A DNA stretch of 5,455 nt from Bacillota bacterium (GTDB lineage: Bacteria > Bacillota > Clostridia > Peptostreptococcales > Anaerovoracaceae), in contig JAFRLD010000107.1 of the NCBI GenBank assembly GCA_017431395.1, positions 1-5,455 on the forward strand. Reading direction: 5' to 3'. Positions 1 to 5,455 of this stretch are shown here, one piece after another (position 1 is the first letter of the stretch; every line of letters starts with the position of its first letter). The position numbers and the translations under genes are program-made. Under the pieces are notes generated by a model that worked only from the letters and a program-made list of their open reading frames with translations, made no database searches and had not been told where the DNA came from.

Positions 1-306
1 GGTGAGCACCTGAAGGATCAGATAAAGAGAAGGACAGTCTCTGGCCTCGTCACTTCCCCGGCCTTCGGCTTCCAGCTTGAATTTGATGCCCTGTTTCCAG
101 GACCAGTAGACGAGGTAGATCCCGAACGTGACGATGCCGAGGAGCACGACTGTTCCCGGGGCAGGTTCACTGCGAAAGCCCAGCAGCCGGTTAGTGTCTT
201 TTTGCAGATGGTAGGTCCAGTAGAGAGCGTAGATCCCGAAGGTCAGAATCGAAAGCCCCGCCATCCAGAATACATTCCGTTCTCTGATGTCCATTGATGA
301 TTCCAT
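1..306 (-). CDS. DUF4234-type small membrane protein (3' end outside window)
   Basis: Partial gene; the first 102 codons are visible. The protein begins MESSMDIRERNVFWMAGLSI. It contains two closely similar hydrophobic hairpin elements, LTFGIYALYW (about residues 21-30) and VTFGIYLVYW (about 59-68). These are separated by a polar stretch with QKDTNRLLGF and followed by a charged loop (about 71-90), then the start of a third hydrophobic segment (SLYLILQVLT). The repeated T-F-G-I-Y-x-x-Y-W signature is typical of the DUF4234 family of short bacterial integral membrane proteins, whose function is unknown. The start at 306 is preceded by GGTGGAGG at good spacing; an in-frame ATG four codons later lacks its own site. 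Only one base separates it from the aroA-like stop codon, so it is very likely co-transcribed, and perhaps translationally coupled, with that gene. The link to aromatic biosynthesis is positional only. Confidence 0.8.
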   Translation of the reverse strand, partial: MESSMDIRERNVFWMAGLSILTFGIYALYWTYHLQKDTNRLLGFRSEPAPGTVVLLGIVTFGIYLVYWSWKQGIKFKLEAEGRGSDEARDCPSLYLILQVLT

Positions 307-307
307 T

Positions 308-1594
308 CTACGCCTCCACCTGTCCGCCAAGGGCGGTATAGTCTTCGAAGAATCCCGGATACAGTTTGTTCACCACACCGGCGCCCCGAATGGTCACAGG
401 CATGCGGCTGATGCAGGAGGCGGCGGTAGCTGCCAGCACGATCATCGGATCTCCGGCGGCATTGATCTCCCCGCCGGTCAGGATCGCCTTGCCGGTGAAA
501 GAGAAGCCGGAGCCCCCATCTGAGATGTCCGCCCCGAAGGCATCGAGTACACGGAAGATGGAGGTATAATCATCGCTGTTGATCCCGGTCAGCATCGATG
601 TGCCGCTCGCGTTAGCCATGATCACGGAGAGGATCGGGACCAGCCCAGGGATCCTGGAGGCATTGATGTTGCAGCCCTGAAGGTTTCCGGCGACCACGTT
701 GGCACTGTCTGTCGAAAGACCTGTGGCCGCGCCGAGGGAATGGAGCTTGTCGAGGATCTGCCGGGAGACCTGCTTGGAATCGCCGGAAAGCCCGCGGACG
801 GTGACGTTCCCGCCCAGGGCTCCGCAGCCGAGCCAGAAGGCAGCCCTCGTCCAGTCACCCTCCAGCTGGAGAGTGTCTGGAAGCCTCAGCTGCTGGTTCC
901 CGGGGATATCAAAACAAGGATACCCATAATCATCGACGGATCTGAGCACGGTCACCCCATACTGCTGGAGCACGGAGAGGACCATGTCCGGAAGCTCGGT
1001 GGATTCCGGCATGGTGGTCATACGGACCGAACTGTTCCCCTCGAGAAGCGGCAGGGCGAGAAGGAGTCCCGCCAGAAAATACGGATCCTCTCTGCCGGTC
1101 AGCGAGAAGGAGCCATAGGAGACTCTCTTCGTGAGCGTGCAGATCTCATGGATCAGGTTCCGGTCCCGGCGTTTGATCTTAAGGGAGCCTTTGCTAAAGG
1201 TCACCCCACGCGGTTTCAGCACACTGGTAAAAGGCAGGACCGTACTGTTTGGAAATTCCACCGATCCGGTGAAGGAAACCTTTTGTTTCGTCGCCGCGGC
1301 GATCGGGAGCATCATATGAAAGACCTCTTCGTTGTCATCTACGAAAAGGCATGGCGCGTCTTCCGGAAGCGACTCGAAGCAGTCCAGGATCACTTCAAGA
1401 TTCTCGGACCAGCAGCCGGGCAGGCGGGTAAAGTCTCTGGCTTTCGAGGCCTGGGAGGCTGCCGGATCCGCCGCTCCGATGCGGACCTGATGGACGGCCA
1501 GTGCCTGGCAGACCGCGTGGAGCAGGCTATATGAGATGGAAGGTCTGGCAATGATCGTTCCATTCAGTTTCGTGGGGATCAGAGTAATGTCCAT
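308..1594 (-). CDS. aroA: EPSP synthase (AroA) homologue lacking the catalytic residues; probable pseudoenzyme
   Basis: 428 codons, close to the usual EPSP synthase length. Normal AroA joins shikimate-3-phosphate and PEP in the cytoplasm. Family scaffold is clear: KLNGTI near the N-terminus, LPIAAA (96-101), GLLLALPLLEG (176-186), LEGDWTRAAFWL (244-255), IPGLVPILSV (315-324), FGADI (353-357) and VNKLYPGFFEDY (408-419). The active-site motifs are replaced. Using E. coli numbering from my by-eye alignment: Lys22->Ile20, Arg27->Leu25, Gly96/Thr97/Arg100->Glu89/Glu90/His93, Arg124->Ser117, Ser169/Ser170/Gln171->Asp170/Pro171/Tyr172, Tyr200->Leu201, Asp313->Gly317. The RLRxKESDR block is shortened to INSDD and NDHR becomes GDPM. 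Ser23, Ser197 and Lys411 equivalents remain. The frame is intact, with AAAGGA 8 bases before the ATG. MurA is unlikely because its N-terminal signature is absent. Family membership is secure; canonical activity is doubtful. Confidence 0.85.
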   Translation of the reverse strand: MDITLIPTKLNGTIIARPSISYSLLHAVCQALAVHQVRIGAADPAASQASKARDFTRLPGCWSENLEVILDCFESLPEDAPCLFVDDNEEVFHMMLPIAAATKQKVSFTGSVEFPNSTVLPFTSVLKPRGVTFSKGSLKIKRRDRNLIHEICTLTKRVSYGSFSLTGREDPYFLAGLLLALPLLEGNSSVRMTTMPESTELPDMVLSVLQQYGVTVLRSVDDYGYPCFDIPGNQQLRLPDTLQLEGDWTRAAFWLGCGALGGNVTVRGLSGDSKQVSRQILDKLHSLGAATGLSTDSANVVAGNLQGCNINASRIPGLVPILSVIMANASGTSMLTGINSDDYTSIFRVLDAFGADISDGGSGFSFTGKAILTGGEINAAGDPMIVLAATAASCISRMPVTIRGAGVVNKLYPGFFEDYTALGGQVEA

Positions 1595-1623
1595 GGTTTC
1601 GTTCCTTTCTGACAGTCGTTTGA

Positions 1624-2829
1624 TTACAGCCCTTGCTGGATGATGTTTTCCAGGTCAAGTGCCGGGACATCCTTCAGTATGCAGTGTCCGGGGTAGTCCG
1701 GGATCACCAGGGAGATCCGGTTCCCCTGGACTTTTTTATCGTTATATGCGACGTCGGCCAGCGCAAAGGCTGGATATGGGCAGCTCAGATCATAACCGAA
1801 GTATTCCAGGATCGCGCAGATATCATCGGCATATCCTTCACGGACCCAGTCGAGACTCTGACCAGCCTTTGCGATGATCGCGATACCGGTCGCGACAGCC
1901 GCGCCGTGGGAGATGTCGTATCTGCTGCATTTCTCGATCGCATGCCCGATGGTGTGCCCGAGGTTCAGGAGCTTTCGCTGTCCGGATTCCCGCTCGTCTT
2001 CCTCGACGATGCGCCGCTTGATATCCACGGCTTTAGCGATCAGCCGGATCATCTCTTCAGGGTTATCGAAGATGGGCGGTCTCGGTCCGGACCATCCCAT
2101 ACGCAGGAAGCCATAGAGCGAGGAGTCGCTGGAACTTCCGGGATCCGGTGCATCTTCCGGGGGTCCGTCTTCCCCCCAAGGGACCATCAGGGCAGAATAG
2201 ATCACGGTGCTGTCCGCAATGAAGCCCGCTTTAAGGATCTCCGCCATCCCGTCGAGAAGCAAAGGCTGGCCCAAAGTGGTCAGGACCGATGGGTCAAAAA
2301 GGACCAGGTTGGGTTGCCAGAAAGCCCCGGCCAGATTCTTGCCTGCCGGAAGGTTGACGCCGGTCTTGCCCCCGACCGATGAGTCCACCGCGGCCAGAAG
2401 CGTCGTCGGGATCTGGATGAAATCGATGCCCCTAAGGTAGATCGCTGCCGCGAATCCGGTCACATCGCCGGTGATCCCGCCGCCCAGGGCGACCAGAAGG
2501 TCGGTCCTGGAGAAACGGTGCTCCGTCAGATGATCCAGAAGGCGTTCGATGGTCTCCATGTTCTTGTGGTCTTCCCCGCCCGGGAAAACGAACCGGCTGA
2601 CATCGAACCCGGCCTCCCTGAGGGAGGTGATCAGCGTCTGCTGCTCCCCGCCGTAGAGATCGCCTACGGTCTCATCACAGACGACGCATACCCGGCGGCT
2701 GCGCAGGATCCCGGTGGTCCCGTACCGTTTCGACAGATCCTCCCGGATCAGCCGGCCGGCTTCCGAGAGCACGCCCGCTTTAAGGATGACATCGTATTCT
2801 TTAGATGCGTTTATATGTATGGTGATCAT
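1624..2829 (-). CDS. aroB: 3-dehydroquinate synthase
   Basis: Converts DAHP to 3-dehydroquinate, the second step of the shikimate pathway, using NAD+ and a divalent metal in the cytoplasm. The motifs appear in order: PGGEDHKN (83-90), the nucleotide-binding GGGITGDVTGF (116-126), PTTLLAAVDSSVGGKTGVN (141-159), GKN (163-165), GMAEILK (194-200), R285 with LNLGHTIGHAIE (288-299), SHGAAV (307-312) and NDKK (363-366). Predicted metal ligands are Glu197, His292 and His308; His296 and the active-site lysines are kept. At 401 residues it is longer than the usual 350-365, mainly through a Pro/Gly/Ser-rich insertion at about 214-255. The normally conserved Arg-Glu of the LPxRE motif reads Pro-Leu (189-190). 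The ATG at 2829 has AAAGGA 12 bases upstream, a rather long spacing, but no better in-frame start is visible. It is the first gene of the aroB, aroA-like, DUF4234 set. Confidence 0.95.
   Translation of the reverse strand: MITIHINASKEYDVILKAGVLSEAGRLIREDLSKRYGTTGILRSRRVCVVCDETVGDLYGGEQQTLITSLREAGFDVSRFVFPGGEDHKNMETIERLLDHLTEHRFSRTDLLVALGGGITGDVTGFAAAIYLRGIDFIQIPTTLLAAVDSSVGGKTGVNLPAGKNLAGAFWQPNLVLFDPSVLTTLGQPLLLDGMAEILKAGFIADSTVIYSALMVPWGEDGPPEDAPDPGSSSDSSLYGFLRMGWSGPRPPIFDNPEEMIRLIAKAVDIKRRIVEEDERESGQRKLLNLGHTIGHAIEKCSRYDISHGAAVATGIAIIAKAGQSLDWVREGYADDICAILEYFGYDLSCPYPAFALADVAYNDKKVQGNRISLVIPDYPGHCILKDVPALDLENIIQQGL
2065..2190 (-). other. Low-complexity insertion within AroB
   Basis: Codons about 214-255 of aroB encode a Pro/Gly/Ser/Asp-rich stretch (for example GEDGPPEDAPDPGSSSDSS) between the metal-ligand helix with GMAEILK and the helix with EEMIRLIAKAVDIK. 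In typical bacterial AroB these are joined by a short helical connection, so about 30-35 residues are extra. The composition suggests a surface loop that should not disturb the core. The boundaries are estimated from memory of family members. Confidence 0.6.
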
Positions 2830-2869
2830 GTATGTATGGATTCCTTTCGCCCTATATCTCTTCTATAGT

Positions 2870-2875
2870 ATCATA
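2870..2875 (-). promoter_or_regulatory. Possible -10 element for aroB
   Basis: After the htrA terminator the minus strand reads TATGAT (five of six matches to TATAAT), with a second overlapping candidate TACTAT preceded by TG. This would give a leader of about 35 nucleotides before the aroB ATG. No convincing -35 hexamer lies at 16-18 bp upstream, which falls in the terminator stem, so this is tentative. The terminator position still suggests that aroB needs its own promoter here or depends on read-through. Confidence 0.3.
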
Positions 2876-2876
2876 G

Positions 2877-2916
2877 AAAAAAACCCGGAGAAATACATTG
2901 TGATGTATTTCGCCGG
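2877..2916 (-). terminator. Rho-independent terminator of htrA
   Basis: On the minus strand, CCGG-C-GAAATACAT, loop CACA, ATGTATTTC-T-CCGG forms a 14-level stem with a single internal mismatch. It is followed by G and seven T residues. It begins about 45 bases after the htrA stop codon and 87 bases before the aroB start. The plus strand lacks a U-tract on the opposite side, so it works in one direction only, ending htrA transcription before aroB. Confidence 0.92.
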
Positions 2917-2960
2917 AAAAGCTCGGTTTGTTCCTGCTCCAGCTATGCCGGTCCCCCTGC

Positions 2961-5066
2961 TTAGAAGAACATGTTGAACCAGTCCTGCCAGGAGCCGCCC
3001 ATGCCCGGGTCAGCCTGACCGTTCTGTCCGTCCTGACCATTCTGGTCCTGTCCGTTCTGTCCGTCCTGACCATTCTGGCCCTGTCCGTTCTGCGCATTCG
3101 GATCCTGTGTCTGACCGTTCTGATCCTGCCCGTTCTGCGCATTCGGATCCTGTGTCTGACCGTTCTGATCCTGCCCGTTCTGGCCCTGCCCGTTCGGGTC
3201 GGTCTGGGAGACCGCGGTCTTCTCTTCCAGCTCCAGTTTGATGTTCTTCTGGACACCATCCCGGATGATGGTGAACTTCAGCGTGTCGCCTACTTTGTGG
3301 GAGGTGACGATGGAGGAGAGATCATCGAAGCTGGTGATCTCCTCGCCGTCGACCGCATAGACCTGGTCGCCCGGCTGGAAGCCCGCCTTCTGTGCGTTCT
3401 TCCCATTGACGCTATAGATATAGACGCCGGTCGCCGCATTGCCTCCGAAGAGGGAATCGAAGGAACTGAACGGATCGTTGCTTCCTGAGGAAGCTGTTCC
3501 TTCCTGATAGGTCATGCCGGTGGACGGCTGTCCGCTGACATAGCCCTTGTCGATCAGCTGCTGAGCGACATCGGCTGCTGTATTGATCGGGATGGCGAAT
3601 CCCAGTCCTTCGACATCAGAGCCGGAAGACTTGGCTACGACCAGACCGATCAGCTGTCCGCTGCCGTTGAACAGTCCGCCGCCGGAATTGCCCGGGTTGA
3701 TGGAGCTGTCTGTCTGCAGCAGGTGCATGGTCTTGCCATCGATGGCGAGCTCACGGTCTGTGGCACTGATGATGCCGGCGGTGACCGTACCGCCCAGTTC
3801 GCCGAGCGGATTTCCGATCGCGACGGCCATGTCGCCGACCTCCAGTTCACTGCTGTTGCCATAGGTGGCAGGGGAGAGGCCGGTAGCGTCGATCTTGATC
3901 ACGGCAACATCGTTGGTTTCGTCGGTGCCGATCAGCTTGGCACTGTATTCTTTTTCGTCCGCGGTCGTGACGGTGATCTTGCCCGCGCCTTCGATGACGT
4001 GATTGTTCGTCATGATGTAGCCGTCTTCGCTGATGATGACACCGCTTCCAGCACCTTCTGTGACATACTGCTGCATCCAGCTGTCGGAGGCGACACTCTC
4101 GGTCCGGATCTCAACGACGCTGTTCTTCGAGGCGGCGGTGATCTCCTTGATCGTCATGTTGCTGCCGGTGGCGCTTTCCAAAGTATAACCGGCGGTGTGG
4201 GCTGTCGCCCCTTCAGTCGATGTCTGAGCGGTCTGTGTCTGCGCAGTAGCCGCCTGGTTTTTCTGCATCATCGTCATCCCGAGAGCGGCACCGCCCAGCC
4301 CGAACAGGCAGGAAAGGCAGAGACAGCCGGCGATCATCAGGGCTAAAGCCTTACGGGTCAGCATGACCGGTTTCGCCGGTCTCTTTTTTTCCTGTTTGTG
4401 GATGCTGTCCTTCATCTGTCTGCGGCTCCGGTGCACCTCTCCGTTGCTCCAGGAAGCGGATTCGCCCATCCGGAACTGCGACCTCGGATCCTTATAGTGC
4501 CCGGTGACACCGGGATCGAAGCTCGGGTTCTCGTACTTCGGCCGGTCATGAGACGGTTCGGAAAACTCCCCGGAAAATCTGTTGCCACTGATCGTTTTCT
4601 CTTCGCGCGGCAGGCTTCCGACCGGACTTTCGCTCGCGATCTCGCTCGTTTCCCTGCGGTAGGTCTCCGACGCCGGGTCGACCTTCGCGGCTGCGGCCTT
4701 CAGTGCGTCCGCCTTCGCTGCGGCTGCCCTCAGGATCTCCGCCGCCGGGGATTCGCTCTCCTGTGGGATGGATTCCGGCGCCTTTGCCTCCGGCATCTCG
4801 GCGGGCTTCGCTTCCGCTGCGGCCGGTTTCACTTCTGGAGTCTCGGCGGCCGGTTTCGCTTCCGGCTCAGCCGTGACCGCGGCTGCCGGTTTCACTTCCG
4901 GAGCGGGCCCGGCCTCTCCAGCCTTTGCAGAATGATCCGGCAGATCCATAAGATCCTGGAGGTCTTTAACCTCGACGTCCGGCTCGGCTGCAGGCGCCGC
5001 TTCCGCATCCTTCATAATGAAGTTTGGCTCATAATCGGTTCTCTCTGTATTCTTGAATTCGTCCAT
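2961..5066 (-). CDS. htrA: HtrA/DegP-like membrane-anchored serine protease with PDZ domain
   Basis: Surface protein-quality-control protease of the S1C family. Residues 1-235 are a predicted cytoplasmic, disordered extension rich in Ala, Pro and Glu. They include two PEVKPAAA copies (57-64 and 77-84) and an Ala/Lys helix-like stretch (112-129). A basic stretch (KKRPAK, 227-232) precedes one membrane segment (about 240-265), giving a type II orientation with the protease outside. The trypsin-like domain (about 305-505) has the full triad: His356 in TNNHVIEG, Asp386 in TNDVAVIKI and Ser461 in NPGNSGGG. One PDZ domain follows (about 546-615, GVYIYSVNGKNAQKAGFQPG). The tail (621-684) is Gln/Asn/Gly/Asp repeats, ending in a short aromatic segment, WQDWFNMFF. 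The ATG at 5066 has GAGGTG six bases upstream. At 701 residues it is much longer than ordinary HtrA (about 400-480). It stands alone with its own terminator, divergent from hslO. Confidence 0.94.
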   Translation of the reverse strand: MDEFKNTERTDYEPNFIMKDAEAAPAAEPDVEVKDLQDLMDLPDHSAKAGEAGPAPEVKPAAAVTAEPEAKPAAETPEVKPAAAEAKPAEMPEAKAPESIPQESESPAAEILRAAAAKADALKAAAAKVDPASETYRRETSEIASESPVGSLPREEKTISGNRFSGEFSEPSHDRPKYENPSFDPGVTGHYKDPRSQFRMGESASWSNGEVHRSRRQMKDSIHKQEKKRPAKPVMLTRKALALMIAGCLCLSCLFGLGGAALGMTMMQKNQAATAQTQTAQTSTEGATAHTAGYTLESATGSNMTIKEITAASKNSVVEIRTESVASDSWMQQYVTEGAGSGVIISEDGYIMTNNHVIEGAGKITVTTADEKEYSAKLIGTDETNDVAVIKIDATGLSPATYGNSSELEVGDMAVAIGNPLGELGGTVTAGIISATDRELAIDGKTMHLLQTDSSINPGNSGGGLFNGSGQLIGLVVAKSSGSDVEGLGFAIPINTAADVAQQLIDKGYVSGQPSTGMTYQEGTASSGSNDPFSSFDSLFGGNAATGVYIYSVNGKNAQKAGFQPGDQVYAVDGEEITSFDDLSSIVTSHKVGDTLKFTIIRDGVQKNIKLELEEKTAVSQTDPNGQGQNGQDQNGQTQDPNAQNGQDQNGQTQDPNAQNGQGQNGQDGQNGQDQNGQDGQNGQADPGMGGSWQDWFNMFF
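3019..3084. repeat. Two tandem 33-bp units in the htrA 3' end
   Basis: Copies at 3019-3051 and 3052-3084 differ by a single base (t or c), which changes Asp to Gly in the protein. Read on the coding (minus) strand they encode [G/D]QNGQDGQNGQ at residues 663-673 and 674-684. The unit is a multiple of three, so gain or loss of copies would keep the frame and change only tail length. Confidence 0.9.
3085..3174. repeat. Two identical tandem 45-bp units in the htrA 3' end
   Basis: The copies at 3085-3129 and 3130-3174 are identical by eye, and the first eight bases of a third copy follow. They encode QDQNGQTQDPNAQNG twice (residues 632-646 and 647-661). Perfect identity, including silent positions, points to a recent duplication. 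With the adjacent 33-bp units this makes a low-complexity linker of about 60 residues after the PDZ domain. Confidence 0.92.
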
Positions 5067-5086
5067 TTATAACACCTCGTATTTGA

Positions 5087-5103
5087 TGGCCGGATCGCGG
5101 CCA
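5087..5103 (-). other. Short GC-rich hairpin just upstream of the htrA ribosome binding site
   Basis: TGGCCG, 5-base loop, CGGCCA: a perfect 6-bp inverted repeat ending about 8 bases before the GAGGTG of htrA. In the transcript it would form a compact hairpin without covering the Shine-Dalgarno sequence. It could stabilise the message or position the ribosome, or be a small operator; the sequence alone does not decide. Confidence 0.5.
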
Positions 5104-5108
5104 GAATG

Positions 5109-5142
5109 AGCTGTATGTTTTTTACGAGTCTAATATACAGCT
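5109..5142. promoter_or_regulatory. Perfect 8-bp inverted repeat AGCTGTAT-N18-ATACAGCT
   Basis: The arms at 5109-5116 and 5135-5142 are exact reverse complements separated by 18 bp, so their centres are 26 bp apart. This is about two and a half helical turns. It sits 43-76 bp upstream of the htrA start, where a promoter or leader is expected. It may be a transcription factor site with separated half-sites or a stem-loop in the 5' leader. It does not match CIRCE (HrcA) or the CtsR heptad repeat as I know them. Confidence 0.5.
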
Positions 5143-5213
5143 TGAATATGTTCGTTTGGTGAATAAAATATGTGGATACGGAAACGAATCGTTGAAAACC
5201 GGCAATGGTCGGC

Positions 5214-5225
5214 GGAGGATCCTCC
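5214..5225. other. 12-bp perfect palindrome GGAGGATCCTCC
   Basis: Exact self-complementary 12-mer about 60 bp upstream of the hslO -10 element. It overlaps a second possible hairpin in which GCGGAG (5212-5217) pairs with CTCCGC (5229-5234) over an 11-base loop. The position fits an operator serving one or both divergent genes, but no regulator is recognised. Confidence 0.4.
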
Positions 5226-5280
5226 CAACTCCGCAAACCGCAATTCGCCAAAAGTTCTGCTATGGTATCGCCCTGAATTG

Positions 5281-5289
5281 TGGTAAAAT
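5281..5289 (+). promoter_or_regulatory. Extended -10 promoter element for hslO
   Basis: TGGTAAAAT matches the extended -10 form TG-n-TAAAAT (five of six to TATAAT). A start site near 5296 would leave a leader of about 25 nucleotides, enough for the AAAGGG ribosome binding site before the ATG at 5320. The -35 region at the expected spacing (about 5261-5266, tatggt) is poor, which is common with extended -10 promoters. Confidence 0.6.
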
Positions 5290-5319
5290 GAAGCAGTATT
5301 GTTTTCAGAAAGGGACGAG

Positions 5320-5455
5320 ATGAGCAACGCACTGATAGCTATAGACAAGAGCGGATCCTTCAGGGTCTGCGCGAGCATAACGACGGACCTGGTGCAGGAG
5401 GCGGCGAAGATCCATGATACCACCCCGACCGCTACGGCGGGACTTGGACGCGTAC
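5320..5455 (+). CDS. hslO: Hsp33 redox-regulated chaperone, N-terminal part
   Basis: The 45 visible codons begin MSNALIAIDKSGSFRVCASI and continue TTDLVQEAAKIHDTTPTATAGLGRV. This matches the N-terminus of Hsp33: a short strand with G-x-[FV]-R, then TT-x-LV-x-EA, then H-x-[TL]-x-PTA[TS]A-x-LGR. Hsp33 is a cytosolic holdase activated by oxidation of four zinc-binding cysteines near its C-terminus, which lie outside this window, so whether they are present cannot be judged. AAAGGG lies a few bases upstream of the ATG and an extended -10 sits about 30 bp upstream. The gene is divergent from htrA, another protein-quality-control gene. It continues beyond the right edge. Confidence 0.87.
   Translation, partial: MSNALIAIDKSGSFRVCASITTDLVQEAAKIHDTTPTATAGLGRV

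Larger units (their letters stand above)
5067..5319. promoter_or_regulatory. Divergent htrA/hslO intergenic control region
   Basis: 253 bp without a supportable gene, lying between divergently transcribed htrA and hslO. It holds the htrA ribosome binding site (GAGGTG on the minus strand, 5073-5078), two inverted repeats next to htrA, a 12-bp palindrome in the middle and an extended -10 for hslO. On the htrA side I see AT-rich hexamers (TATATT and others at about 5130-5175) but no convincing -35/-10 pair, so that promoter is unassigned. Confidence 0.7.

Noticed and set aside
740..1534. 264-codon open frame on the plus strand opposite the aroA homologue
   Set aside because: It lies entirely antisense to a gene with clear family motifs and has no recognisable domain. 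Such frames are common opposite GC-rich genes.
1633..2382. 249-codon plus-strand frame opposite aroB
   Set aside because: Antisense shadow of a strongly supported aroB; no family resemblance.
3019..3174. Regularly repeated DNA resembling a repeat array
   Set aside because: The units are directly adjacent with no unique spacers, and they stay in frame inside htrA, so this is not a CRISPR array.
2928..3488. Plus-strand frame of 186 codons with Leu/Val-rich repeats, and a minus-strand Arg/Thr-rich frame at 2852-3259
   Set aside because: Both are other-frame readings of the htrA tail repeats; the periodic composition comes from the 33-bp and 45-bp units.
4398..5072. 224-codon plus-strand frame rich in Arg, Cys and Phe
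   Set aside because: Antisense reading of the Ala/Pro/Glu-rich start of htrA; no recognisable domain and no independent support.
5143..5156. LexA-like site on the minus strand (CGAACATATTCAAG)
   Set aside because: Only one half matches the Gram-positive CGAAC-N4-GTTCG pattern; the other half is poor.
5012..5423. Minus-strand frames of 106 and 97 codons crossing the htrA/hslO intergenic region
   Set aside because: They overlap the beginnings of htrA or hslO, lack good ribosome binding sites and resemble no known protein.

Overview
The window looks like chromosomal DNA of a fairly GC-rich Bacillota, probably a clostridia-like lineage. The evidence is a DUF4234 membrane protein, a type II-anchored HtrA with long low-complexity extensions, strong GGAGG/AAAGGA ribosome binding sites and a classic U-tract terminator. 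I cannot name the genus. There is no tRNA, rRNA, CRISPR array or mobile element.

Layout. Positions 1-2829 hold a tight minus-strand gene set, transcribed aroB -> aroA-like -> DUF4234. The gaps are 29 bp and 1 bp, and the last gene runs off the left edge. Positions 2830-2960 hold the intrinsic terminator of the next minus-strand gene, htrA, followed by the leader of aroB. htrA (2961-5066, minus) encodes a 701-residue trypsin-like serine protease with a long cytoplasmic extension, one membrane anchor, a protease domain, one PDZ domain and a repetitive Gln/Asn/Gly/Asp tail. A 253-bp intergenic region with several inverted repeats separates htrA from a divergent plus-strand gene, the start of hslO (Hsp33), cut by the right edge.

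How the genes relate. aroB keeps the residues expected of an active 3-dehydroquinate synthase. The adjacent aroA homologue has the length and scaffold motifs of EPSP synthase but lacks nearly every substrate-binding and catalytic residue. It reads as an intact, apparently maintained pseudoenzyme, and it is the most unusual item here. On the right, a surface protease and a redox-activated cytosolic chaperone are divergently transcribed from a shared control region, which forms a small protein-quality-control locus. The HtrA ends in an aromatic C-terminus on a flexible tail, which raises the possibility that it binds its own PDZ domain.
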